Source: Rhizobacter sp. Root1221
Lineage (GTDB): Bacteria > Pseudomonadota > Gammaproteobacteria > Burkholderiales > Burkholderiaceae_C
Assembly: GCF_001425785.1 (NCBI RefSeq)
Contig: NZ_LMDI01000007.1
Coordinates: 87,098-151,097 of the forward strand
DNA length: 64,000 bases
Direction: 5' to 3'
In this document: positions 22,865 through 31,589 of the stretch, piece by piece
Layout of the letters: each line of letters starts with the position of its first letter
Position numbering within the stretch: position 1 is the stretch's first letter
Program-made: the position numbers and the translations under genes
The notes under the pieces: model-generated
What the model saw: the letters and a program-made list of their open reading frames with translations, nothing else
The model's database searches: none
Told to the model about the DNA's origin: nothing

Positions 22865-24545
22865 CCGGGCGGCGTGCCCGCGCTGCCTTCACGAAGTCCG
22901 GCAGGAACGAGCGTGCCTCGCCCTCGGCGAAGGCCACCGTCACGCTGCCGGCGTCCGCGGCCACCACCGTGCCCTCGCCGTAGCGCCGCACCCGCACCCG
23001 CGTGCCCGGCTTGAACACCACGGCGGGCGCCAATGCCGCCTCGGCCGGCGGGTCGGCCGCCGCCGGACCGGCATACGCGTCCATGCGCAGGCAGTTGTCG
23101 CACGTGCCGCAACGCTCGAACGGGGCCGGTTCACCGAAATGGTCGAGCAACGCGCGCCAGCGGCATTGGCCGGTGAGCGCGTAGGCCACCATGCGCTCCA
23201 GCGTGTCACGGCCTTGCTCCCGCTTGCGCACGTACATCGCATGCAGCTGCACCAGCTCGTCGGCAACAAGGCCCGGGCGCAGCAGGCGCAGGTGTCCCGC
23301 ACGGTCGGCCGCGAGGGCCTTGCCGTTTTTCAGCAGGCTCACGACCGCCCGCACCTTCGGGCGCGGGCGTTGCAACGCGGCTGCCAGCGTCTCCACGGTC
23401 CAGCCGGGTGACTCGGCGGGCAGATGGTGCAGCGCCTGGTAGATGGCCTCCAGCTCGGCCGCGCTCGGGTAACGGCCCGCCAGGAAAAACTGCTGCACCG
23501 CCTGGTCGCCGCGCAGGAACAGCAAGGTGCAGTCCGCAGGCCCCCCATCGCGCCCGGCACGCCCGGACTCCTGGTAATACGCATCGAGGCTGCCGGGCAT
23601 CTGGTAGTGCAGCACGAAGCGGGTGTCGGGCTTGTCGATGCCGAGGCCGAAGGCGTTGGTCGCCACGACCACCCGCACGGCGCCCGCCATGAAGGCCTCC
23701 TGCACCGCATGCCGTTCCGCCGCCGGCAGGCGCCCGTGGTAGCACCCGACCGATTCACCGGCCACCGCGAGCGCGTGGCTGACGGCCTCGGCGGCCTTGA
23801 CGGTCGCGGTGTACACGAGCCCCGACCCCGGCGCCGCCTGGACGTGGGCGATGAGACGCGCCAGCTTGCCGGCCTCATCCCCGACGTGATCGACGCGGTA
23901 GTGCAGGTTCTCGCGCCACGTGCCCGTGCTCAGCACCCCGTCGCGCGGGATCCCCAGCAGCCTGCAGACGTCATCCACCGTGGACGGCGACGCGGTGGCG
24001 GTCAGGGCCAGCACCGTGGGCCGCCCGAGCGAGGCACGCGCCGCGCCCAGCTCCAGGAACGCCGGCCGGAAATCGTGGCCCCACTGGGCAATGCAATGGG
24101 CCTCGTCGACCACCAGCAGCCGCGTGGGCTGCTGCTTGAGCAAGGCCAGGAACCCGGCGTCGGCCAGTCGCTCGGGGGTCACGAACACGAACGACGCCCG
24201 GCCATCGGCCACCTGGGCCAACGCGCCGGTCAGTTCGTCGGCGGGCACGGCGCTGTGCACCTGCACGGCAGCGATGCCGAGTTCACGCAGCTTGTCGCAC
24301 TGGTCCTTCATCAACGCGATGAGTGGGGAGACCACCACCGCCCGGCCCGCCATCGCCAGCGCAGGCAGCTGGTAACAGAGCGACTTGCCGGCGCCCGTGG
24401 GCATCACCGCGAGCGTGTGGCCGCCGGCCAGCACGCGTTCGATCACGGCTCTCTGGCCGTCACGCAGCGCCGTCAGGCCGAACGTGCCGGTCAGCAGGCG
24501 GCGCAGCCGGGGTGCGAGCGGCCCGGCCGGGGAACGTGCGGCCAC
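22839..24545 (-). CDS. recQ: ATP-dependent DNA helicase, RecQ family
   Basis: 3'-5' superfamily-2 helicase for replication-fork repair. 568 aa. Motif I 'PTGAGKS' (K54), DEAH box near 146, aromatic-rich loop 'QWGHDFRP', motif VI 'QESGRAGRDG', and a C-terminal zinc cluster with 'CGTCDNC' about 475. No HRDC domain; instead about 70 residues after the zinc cluster form a small basic KOW/Tudor-like segment ('FKPGTRVRVRRYGEGTV') and a basic tail. This could be a DNA- or polymerase-contact module. Follows two hypothetical genes on the same strand. Confidence 0.9.
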   Translation of the reverse strand: MAARSPAGPLAPRLRRLLTGTFGLTALRDGQRAVIERVLAGGHTLAVMPTGAGKSLCYQLPALAMAGRAVVVSPLIALMKDQCDKLRELGIAAVQVHSAVPADELTGALAQVADGRASFVFVTPERLADAGFLALLKQQPTRLLVVDEAHCIAQWGHDFRPAFLELGAARASLGRPTVLALTATASPSTVDDVCRLLGIPRDGVLSTGTWRENLHYRVDHVGDEAGKLARLIAHVQAAPGSGLVYTATVKAAEAVSHALAVAGESVGCYHGRLPAAERHAVQEAFMAGAVRVVVATNAFGLGIDKPDTRFVLHYQMPGSLDAYYQESGRAGRDGGPADCTLLFLRGDQAVQQFFLAGRYPSAAELEAIYQALHHLPAESPGWTVETLAAALQRPRPKVRAVVSLLKNGKALAADRAGHLRLLRPGLVADELVQLHAMYVRKREQGRDTLERMVAYALTGQCRWRALLDHFGEPAPFERCGTCDNCLRMDAYAGPAAADPPAEAALAPAVVFKPGTRVRVRRYGEGTVVAADAGSVTVAFAEGEARSFLPDFVKAARARRPVKAVPTAA

Positions 24546-24550
24546 GGTCG

Positions 24551-24919
24551 CTACCGCGCGTCCGGCTCGTCGGCTTCCCCGTCCTCGTCGTCGTCATCGA
24601 GGGCGATGTCCGCCAGGCCCGCTTCGTCGACACCGGCCGCACCGTTGAGTTCTTCGATGCGGTCGGGCCGGATGTCCGCGCCTTCGTCGATGTCATCGCC
24701 GAAGGCGGCGCCCCGTTCGCCGGTGCCGGAGGCGTCGGTGTCGCTGCCGAGTTCAGCGGGCATCGCACCCGCGTCGTCCGGGTCGCTGGCGGTGTGGGCA
24801 CGTTCACCTTGCACGTCGCTGCCGCTGTCCGAGCTGTCGCTCGGTCCGAGCGCGTCGGTGTCGCGGCCTCGGGCCTGGGTGGGGGCCTTCTGGCCTCCGA
24901 GAATGCTGCTTTGGGCCAT
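24551..24919 (-). CDS. acidic low-complexity protein, unknown function
   Basis: 122 aa, rich in Asp, Glu, Gly and Ser, and ending in a D/E-rich tail; predicted disordered. A recognisable block 'ALGPSDSSDSGSD' lies near residue 24; I have an impression of similar hypothetical proteins in Burkholderiales but cannot verify it. No membrane or catalytic motif. GGAG 6 nt before the ATG supports translation. Lies 15 bp after the previous gene and 5 bp before recQ, so it is probably cotranscribed. Confidence 0.7.
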   Translation of the reverse strand: MAQSSILGGQKAPTQARGRDTDALGPSDSSDSGSDVQGERAHTASDPDDAGAMPAELGSDTDASGTGERGAAFGDDIDEGADIRPDRIEELNGAAGVDEAGLADIALDDDDEDGEADEPDAR

Positions 24920-24934
24920 GGAAAACTCCTGGTG

Positions 24935-25279
24935 TCACGCCACCGGTGGCAACGCCGCCGGCACGGAATCTTCGTGCGGGAGCATCGACAACACCGCGGG
25001 TGCGGTTTCGGGGGCATCGGCCAGGCGGCCGTGCGACAGGTCGGCCATCACGGAGTCGAGCCAGGCCGATTCGGTGTCGGTGGCATACGCCCGCTCCTCG
25101 CCGGTAGAGCGCCGGCGCACGATCAGCAGGCCGCCGGCGAGCTTGAACAGGTTGGCGAGCGGCGACGTGTGATCGGCCTCGATGTCGAAATCCCGCGGAT
25201 CATGCCCGGAAGCACTGAGCGCACGGCGCAACTGCTGGGTCTTGTCGAGGAACGTAGCGCGTTTCGTTTCGAACGGCAT
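24935..25279 (-). CDS. conserved-looking hypothetical protein
   Basis: 114 aa, no recognised domain. N-terminal half is basic and helical ('KTQQLRRALSASGHD'), the middle has a short beta segment 'LLIVRRRSTGEERAYATD', and the end is Pro/Ala-rich. The start at 25279 is favoured by AGGAG 9 nt upstream over a longer frame. First of three minus-strand genes ending in recQ; there is no evidence that it works with RecQ beyond this order. Confidence 0.7.
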   Translation of the reverse strand: MPFETKRATFLDKTQQLRRALSASGHDPRDFDIEADHTSPLANLFKLAGGLLIVRRRSTGEERAYATDTESAWLDSVMADLSHGRLADAPETAPAVLSMLPHEDSVPAALPPVA

Positions 25280-25428
25280 GGCGGCTTCTCCTGACGGCGA
25301 TGCAATGCCTGATCGTCGCAAACACCGCGGCCCGTGCCTGTAGGACACCACCCGTTCGGCAGGTCGGGCGGTGCGCAGACCGGGGATGCCCGGCACCACC
25401 ACCACCGCCGTTGCTGCACGAGGCCCAG

Positions 25429-25461
25429 AAAAAAGGCCCCGCCGTCATGGACGGCGGGGCC
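25429..25461 (-). terminator. rho-independent terminator after ompW
   Basis: On the minus strand a perfect 12-bp stem GGCCCCGCCGTC/GACGGCGGGGCC with a 3-nt loop is followed by six T. It lies 30 bp after the ompW stop; the remaining 150 bp up to the next gene show nothing else clear. Confidence 0.9.
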
Positions 25462-25490
25462 TCGACAACAGGCAACGTGTGGTCAGACGC

Positions 25491-26171
25491 TCAGAAGCGG
25501 TAGCCCACGAACAGCGCCGTGGTGAGCGGGTCCAGCGTGAGGTCCTTCGACTGGCCCGTCGACAGCGTGGCGCGGGTCTTCAGGAACGTCTTGAGCACCG
25601 TGGCGTCCACGAACCAGCGCTCGCTGAACGTGTAGGACGCACCCACCTGGATCGTGGCCGCCAGCTTCGAATCGATCTTCAGCGTGGTGGGGTTCGAGGG
25701 CGAGCCCCCGCTCAGCGCGGTCAGCGAGGCAGTGCCCTTTTCCTTGAAGAACTTGGCGTAGGTAAGGCCGGCACCGACGTACGGGCGGAACAGCGACTGC
25801 GCCTCCAGGAAGCGGTACTGCGCCAACAGGGTCATGGGCAGCACCTTCGTTTCGGCGATCTTGCCCACCCCGGCGATGGCGCCGTCGCCAACGATGTCGT
25901 GCTTGAAGGGCAGCGCCAGCGGAACATCGATCGAGATGTTGTCGGAGTACATGTAGGTGATGCCACCCCCCACCTGCGTGTCGGCCTCGACATCCGACTT
26001 CGTGTTCGGGAACGACGGCGCGCTGAGGGCTCCGCTCTTGACCTGGGGAGTGATGCGCGCGACACCGCCGCGCACCAGCAGCGAACCGGCCGACTGCGCG
26101 CTGGCCGCGCCGGAGGCAAGGAGGCCGGCCACACAAGCGGCGGCGGCGAGGCACTTGACGTTGTTGTTCAT
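25491..26171 (-). CDS. OmpW family outer-membrane protein
   Basis: Eight-stranded outer-membrane beta-barrel of the OmpW type. 226 aa. Signal peptide cleaved after 'GAASA' (about residue 25), 'SLLVRGGVARITPQ' at the mature N-terminus, the family segment 'FRPYVGAGLTYAKFF', and a C-terminal Phe after 'LFVGYR', the usual assembly signal. OmpW proteins form narrow hydrophobic channels and respond to many stresses. 24 bp after the esterase gene, possibly cotranscribed with it. Confidence 0.9.
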   Translation of the reverse strand: MNNNVKCLAAAACVAGLLASGAASAQSAGSLLVRGGVARITPQVKSGALSAPSFPNTKSDVEADTQVGGGITYMYSDNISIDVPLALPFKHDIVGDGAIAGVGKIAETKVLPMTLLAQYRFLEAQSLFRPYVGAGLTYAKFFKEKGTASLTALSGGSPSNPTTLKIDSKLAATIQVGASYTFSERWFVDATVLKTFLKTRATLSTGQSKDLTLDPLTTALFVGYRF

Positions 26172-26195
26172 GTGTTCTGTTCTTTCAAGCGTCAG

Positions 26196-27344
26196 TTACA
26201 GCCAGCCCTTGGAGGCCAGGCTCCGGGCGATCAGCTGGGAGACCAGTTGGTGGGCGTACGGCGTCGGGTGGAAACCATCCGAGAACGCGTAGCTGCGCCA
26301 CCAGTTCGGGTCGGTCACGCCGGTGGGCGGTGCGGCCGACAGTGCAGCGGCGGTGCAGGTGGCGAACGTGTAGGTCGGCAGGCCATCCGAGCCCACGCCG
26401 GTGGCCGGGCAGGCCGGGGTCGTCACGTTCGTCAGGCTGTACTGCGACGGGTTGGCGATGTTGTCTTCGAACGAGGTGTAGAAGTCGACCACGGCCACCT
26501 TGCTGTTGCCGGCGAAGCGGGCGGCGAGGCGGCTGTTGTAGGCCGAGATCCAGCCCTTGAACAACGCTTCGGCCTGCGCCCGGGCCGCCACACCATTGGC
26601 GCCGTTGGCGGCCGCGATGGCGTTCAGCACGGTCTGGAAGCGCGGCGTGTGCGTGATGGGCGGCATGTTGAGCACGGCCACGTACTGGGCGCCCTTTTGC
26701 ACCACGTTCGCGTCGATTGCGTCCGAGAACTGGTTGGCCAGCGCGGTCATGTAGAGGCCGCCCAGGTTGGCGAGGCCGGCCGCGCCGGTGGCCATCTGGG
26801 TGTCGACCACCGTGGCGTCGAGCACCGTCTTGAGCAGCCCGCCGTAGGTGGCGCCGCTGTCCGAGGCGGCCCTCAGGTAGGCGCCCACGAGGTCGGCTGC
26901 GTCGTTGCCGCCGCCGTCGATCAGCACCAGTTCACGGGCACCGAAGTTGGTGGTGGCCGACGCGTCCTTCAGCTGCTGGATCACCGACAACGGCGAGGCC
27001 GGGTTGCTGAAGTTGTTGATGCGGCCGCCGCCGATCGCGTAGTTCGTGCAGCCTGCGGCCGGGTTCGGCACGAACGTCGTGGCGCCCGTGGCCACGTAGT
27101 AGTTGCAGGGCTTCGTGACACCAAAGCTCTCGGCCACCCGCTGCGGGTACATGACACCGCCCTGCACGGTGGCGATCACGCCGCCGAAGGTGCCGACGTC
27201 GGCCAGGCTGTCGCCCATGACCTTGACCGACGTGATCTCGACCTGGGTCTCCGTGTCGCTCCCGCCGCCGCCACAGGCGGTGACGAGGGCCGCCGCCAGT
27301 GCGATGGCGCCCAGCGCGCCGACCTTGCGATTCCATTGATGCAT
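26196..27344 (-). CDS. SGNH/GDSL esterase-lipase, lipoprotein
   Basis: 382 aa. Signal peptide with lipobox V-T-A-C (Cys24) followed by a Gly/Ser spacer, so probably membrane-anchored. GDSL block I 'VMGDSLADVG' (S46), block III 'DGGGNDAAD', block V 'DGFHPTPYAH' with the Asp/His pair. This resembles autotransporter-free bacterial GDSL phospholipid/ester hydrolases; substrate unknown. GGAG 8 nt upstream of the ATG. A 14-bp palindrome lies 47 bp upstream of the start. Confidence 0.88.
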   Translation of the reverse strand: MHQWNRKVGALGAIALAAALVTACGGGGSDTETQVEITSVKVMGDSLADVGTFGGVIATVQGGVMYPQRVAESFGVTKPCNYYVATGATTFVPNPAAGCTNYAIGGGRINNFSNPASPLSVIQQLKDASATTNFGARELVLIDGGGNDAADLVGAYLRAASDSGATYGGLLKTVLDATVVDTQMATGAAGLANLGGLYMTALANQFSDAIDANVVQKGAQYVAVLNMPPITHTPRFQTVLNAIAAANGANGVAARAQAEALFKGWISAYNSRLAARFAGNSKVAVVDFYTSFEDNIANPSQYSLTNVTTPACPATGVGSDGLPTYTFATCTAAALSAAPPTGVTDPNWWRSYAFSDGFHPTPYAHQLVSQLIARSLASKGWL

Positions 27345-27391
27345 GCAGAACTCCAGTGTCTTCGCCGCGACGGGGGCGAGATTTCAATAAG

Positions 27392-27405
27392 AACGAACGT
27401 TCGTT
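27392..27405. promoter_or_regulatory. perfect 14-bp palindrome, possible TetR-type operator
   Basis: AACGAACGTTCGTT is a perfect palindrome in the 196-bp gap between the GDSL esterase and sdaA. The half-site GAACG/CGTTC is common in TetR-family operators. Its position suits control of the esterase gene; no TetR gene lies next to it. Confidence 0.5.
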
Positions 27406-27540
27406 TCCAACAGCCGCGGATGCTACTCTCGTGGCCGAAATTGACACATATGGAAACCCCGGATTCCGCACCACAGAATCCGCGTGTCCGGTGGGAGACA
27501 CCAGACCCGCCAGGCTGCCGCCCAGCTGGCACGGAGGCGC

Positions 27541-28929
<1,389 letters not shown>

Positions 28930-28991
28930 GGGGAACGCGCCCGCGGACAAGGAGGAATCATCCTAGCCCGGCGGCTGCAGGCCCACAAGCA

Positions 28992-29007
28992 CGGGGCCTT
29001 CGCCCCG
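28992..29007 (-). terminator. short hairpin after the RHH-like gene
   Basis: CGGGGC/GCCCCG with a 4-nt loop, 7 bp after the stop of the 29014-29421 gene. The 3' flank on the minus strand is TGCTTGTG, a poor U-tract. Confidence 0.4.
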
Positions 29008-29013
29008 CGTGGT

Positions 29014-29421
29014 TCAGCTGCCCTTCTTCGGGCGGCCCGGCTTCAGCGGCACCAGCGTTTCCAGTGCGGCGCGCAGCCGGGCATCGTTCAACGCGCTCAA
29101 TGCCTGCAGGCCGGCGCGCAGCAGCTCGCTCTTCTTGGCCGGGCGGCCGAAGGCGATGGCACGGGCCTTGAGCTGGCCGATCAGGTCGAAGTCGGCCTGG
29201 GGCAGCGTGAAGCTGTCGCGCACCAGCTTCTGCTTCACCTTCACCGGTGCCTCGACCACCACCGGCACGTCGGCCTTCACGGCCTTGCCGTTGGACTTGG
29301 CTGCCGCGGGTTTGGCTGCCGGCTTCGCTGCCGGTACGGCCTTGCGTTTGGCGGCAGCGGGGGTTGCGGCGGTAGTTGCGGCGGTAGTTGCGGCGGCAGT
29401 GCGGGAGGTGGCTGCGGGCAT
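29014..29421 (-). CDS. small basic protein, ribbon-helix-helix-like C-terminus
   Basis: 135 aa. The N-terminal 60 residues are an Ala/Thr/Lys/Pro tail with short tandem repeats, reminiscent of histone-H1-like tails. The C-terminal part ('SFTLPQADFDLIGQLK', then 'RPAKKSELLRAGLQAL') looks like a beta-strand plus two helices of the ribbon-helix-helix fold and ends in basic 'KPGRPKK'. A nucleic-acid-binding role is an inference. ATG at 29421 chosen over a TTG 18 nt earlier. An AT-rich inverted repeat sits just upstream. Confidence 0.65.
   Translation of the reverse strand: MPAATSRTAAATTAATTAATPAAAKRKAVPAAKPAAKPAAAKSNGKAVKADVPVVVEAPVKVKQKLVRDSFTLPQADFDLIGQLKARAIAFGRPAKKSELLRAGLQALSALNDARLRAALETLVPLKPGRPKKGS
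29362..29398. repeat. 12-bp tandem repeat inside the RHH-like gene
   Basis: The unit GTTGCGGCGGTA occurs about three times in a row (last copy degenerate) and encodes the repeated Ala/Thr stretch of the basic tail. Being a multiple of three, copy-number change would keep the frame. Confidence 0.6.
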
Positions 29422-29438
29422 CGGGGAAAACTCCGTCA

Positions 29439-29474
29439 AATTGGTATAAACGATTTATACGATATAAACCAATT
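29439..29474. promoter_or_regulatory. AT-rich inverted repeat upstream of the RHH-like gene
   Basis: AATTGGT (29439-29445) and ACCAATT (29468-29474) form an outer inverted repeat; inside, GTATAAA-CGA-TTTATAC (29444-29460) is a perfect 7-3-7 repeat. The segment is conspicuously AT-rich in this GC-rich DNA and abuts the start of the gene, which suits an autoregulatory operator and promoter. Confidence 0.55.
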
Positions 29475-29777
29475 GGCGACAAGTGCGGCTGGCCGATTTT
29501 CAACGCGGCTGTCACACACGGCGGCGAGACTCGGCAGGATGCCTGCGCCGCGTTGCCTACCCGTTGTCGTGTGTGCCACGCATCCGCCAGCGGGCGCGCC
29601 ACAGCGCGGCCAGTTCGATCGCGCCCCACACCCAGTCGCGCAACCGGCGGGGGCTGGGCGATCGCGGATTCGCGGCACGTGGTGCTGCCTCCATGGCGTT
29701 TTCCCGAGTGGACCTGCCCCCACGCTAGTGCCACCGTGTGACAGAACGATGGCAGCGCCCACCGCGTCCGGCCGCCC
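29475..29777. other. gap of about 300 bp, mostly without a clear gene
   Basis: Between the AT-rich inverted repeat and the M14 peptidase gene. I see no terminator, tRNA or convincing ribosome site. The only candidate is a 45-codon frame on the minus strand (listed separately). Longer frames in this gap have no coding-like features. Confidence 0.5.
29557..29694 (-). CDS. candidate 45-aa Trp/Arg-rich small protein
   Basis: A short frame with ATG at 29694. The middle 'RRLRDWVWGAIELAALW' would form a basic amphipathic helix with three to four Trp, and its codons become strongly G/C-ending in the second half, as in real genes here. There is no good ribosome site and no homologue I can name. It may be chance. 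Confidence 0.28.
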   Translation of the reverse strand: MEAAPRAANPRSPSPRRLRDWVWGAIELAALWRARWRMRGTHDNG

Positions 29778-30800
29778 ATGACCTCACAGCAGCCACCCCA
29801 ACTGGCCGAACTGCAGGACCTCCTCGACGGGGCGCCCCGCGAGGCGGAGGTGTCGACGGTGTGCCAGGTGGATGCGGCCGGGCGCACGTTCCCCGTGTAT
29901 GCACTCGCCCTCGGCAACCGTTCACCGGACGTGCCCGCGGTAGGCTTCTTCGGCGGTGTCCACGGCCTCGAGCGCATCGGTGCCGACGTGGTGATCGGTT
30001 ACCTGCGCAACATCCTCAACCGCCTGCCCTGGGACAACCTGCTCGCGATGCAGCTCGCGCGCATGCGGATGGTGTTCATGCCCATCGTGAACCCCGGGGG
30101 CCTGTGGCTCGGCACCCGGGCCAACCCGCACGGCGTGGACCTGATGCGCAACGCCCCCGTGGACTCGGCCGATGCCCCACCCGCGTTGCTGGGCGGCCAG
30201 CGAATCAGTGCGCGGCTGCCGTGGTACCGCGGCGTGTTGGGCGCCTCGATGGAGGCCGAGAGCCTGGCCGTGTGCCGGGTGGTCGAGGCGGAGCTGCTGC
30301 CCCATGTGTTCAGCCTGAGCGTCGACTGCCACTCCGGCTTCGGCGTGCGCGACCGCATCTGGTTTCCCTACGCCCACACGGCGCAGCCGGTGACCCATCT
30401 CGCGGAACTGCATGCCTTCTCGCAGGTGCTCGACCGCGGGCACCCGCACCACCGCTACGTGTTCGAGCCGCAGAGCCACCAGTACCTCGCCCACGGCGAC
30501 CTCTGGGACCACCTCTACGCGCTCGCCTGCACGCGCGGCGACGGTGTGTTCCTGCCGCTCACGCTCGAGATGGGCTCGTGGTTGTGGGTGCGCAAGAACC
30601 CGCGCCAGTTCCTGTCGCGGCACGGGTTCTTCAACCCGCTCATCCAGCACCGGCAGGAGCGCGTGCTGCGCCGCCACCTGGGCGGCCTCGACTTCATGGC
30701 CCGGGCCGCCTGGAGCCACGACCGGTGGCTGCCGGCTGGCGCGGCGCGTGCCAGTCACCGGGAGTTGGCCCTCGACCGCTGGTACCGGGGGGCCCGGTGA
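29778..30800 (+). CDS. M14-family zinc carboxypeptidase-like protein
   Basis: 340 aa, no signal peptide, so cytoplasmic. Zinc ligands H62 and E65 ('VHGLE') and H184 ('DCHSG'); substrate residues in 'NPHGVDLMRN'; catalytic Glu at 263 ('TLEMGSW'). All M14 active-site elements are therefore intact. The family includes carboxypeptidases and succinylglutamate/aspartoacylase-like enzymes, so the substrate is open. Its stop overlaps the GTG start of the next gene (GTGA), implying coupled translation. Confidence 0.82.
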   Translation: MTSQQPPQLAELQDLLDGAPREAEVSTVCQVDAAGRTFPVYALALGNRSPDVPAVGFFGGVHGLERIGADVVIGYLRNILNRLPWDNLLAMQLARMRMVFMPIVNPGGLWLGTRANPHGVDLMRNAPVDSADAPPALLGGQRISARLPWYRGVLGASMEAESLAVCRVVEAELLPHVFSLSVDCHSGFGVRDRIWFPYAHTAQPVTHLAELHAFSQVLDRGHPHHRYVFEPQSHQYLAHGDLWDHLYALACTRGDGVFLPLTLEMGSWLWVRKNPRQFLSRHGFFNPLIQHRQERVLRRHLGGLDFMARAAWSHDRWLPAGAARASHRELALDRWYRGAR

Positions 30801-31567
30801 ACGCGTGGATCCTGCTGCGCGGCCTGACCCGCGAGGCGCGGCATTGGGGGGCGTTCCCCGAGGTGCTGGCGGCGCGCTGCCCGCACGTGCCGATCGTTGC
30901 AATCGACCTGCCCGGCAACGGCACGCTGAACAACGAACCCAGCCCGCCCGACGTGGCGACGATGGCTGCCGCTTGCCGCGCCCGGGCGCGGGCGCTCGGC
31001 CTGGCACCGCCGTTCGGTGTGGTGGCGATGTCGCTCGGGGCCATGGTCACGGCCCAGTGGGCCCACGACGCGCCGGGGGAGTTGGCTGCCGCCGTGCTGA
31101 TCAACACGAGCCTGAGGCCCCATTCCCCATTCCACCACCGGTTGCAGGCGGCGGCGTGGCCCGGGCTCCTGCGGGTGGCGCTGAGCCGCGATGCCCGTCG
31201 ACGTGAGCAGGCGGTGTGGTACCTGACGAGCCGTCGGCCCGAGGCGGACCGGGACGCCACGGTGGCGGCGTGGTCCGCCATCCACCGGGACCGGCCGGTG
31301 GCCACCATCAACGGGCTGCGCCAGTTGTGGGCCGCCGCCCGGTACCGCGCGCCGGCCCACGCGCCGGAGGTGCCGATGCTGATGCTGTGCGGCGCCGGCG
31401 ACCGCCTCGTGAACCCCAACTGTTCCGCCGCCATCGCCCGCGCGTGGCACGCCACCCTGCGCACCCACCCGTGGTCCGGCCATGACCTGCCCCTCGACGA
31501 CCCGGCGTGGGTGGCCGAGGCCGTGCTTGCCTGGTGCGACCAGCAACTAAGCGACAGTCGCCCCTGA
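30797..31567 (+). CDS. alpha/beta hydrolase
   Basis: 256 aa. Catalytic triad S79 ('AMSLGAM'), D202 ('GAGDRLVNP') and H229 ('WSGHDLP'), with the oxyanion segment near 'LRGLTREARHWG' at the N-terminus. The GTG start at 30797 overlaps the peptidase stop by 4 bp and is preceded by a G-run; a longer frame in the same phase runs antisense-like through the peptidase and is not credible. Pairing with an M14 enzyme suggests a shared small substrate, not identified. Confidence 0.84.
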   Translation: MNAWILLRGLTREARHWGAFPEVLAARCPHVPIVAIDLPGNGTLNNEPSPPDVATMAAACRARARALGLAPPFGVVAMSLGAMVTAQWAHDAPGELAAAVLINTSLRPHSPFHHRLQAAAWPGLLRVALSRDARRREQAVWYLTSRRPEADRDATVAAWSAIHRDRPVATINGLRQLWAAARYRAPAHAPEVPMLMLCGAGDRLVNPNCSAAIARAWHATLRTHPWSGHDLPLDDPAWVAEAVLAWCDQQLSDSRP

Positions 31568-31589
31568 CCTCGGCAGGGTCGTGCCGTCG

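Noticed and set aside
29362..29398. Short tandem repeats as a CRISPR or mobile-element trace
   Set aside because: 12-bp units without spacers, in frame inside a gene encoding an Ala/Thr tail; ordinary coding microsatellite.
29738..30796. Extension of the alpha/beta hydrolase frame upstream through the M14 gene
   Set aside because: The added sequence is low-complexity Arg/Pro/Ala and overlaps an intact metallopeptidase in another frame; the GTG at 30797 is the plausible start.
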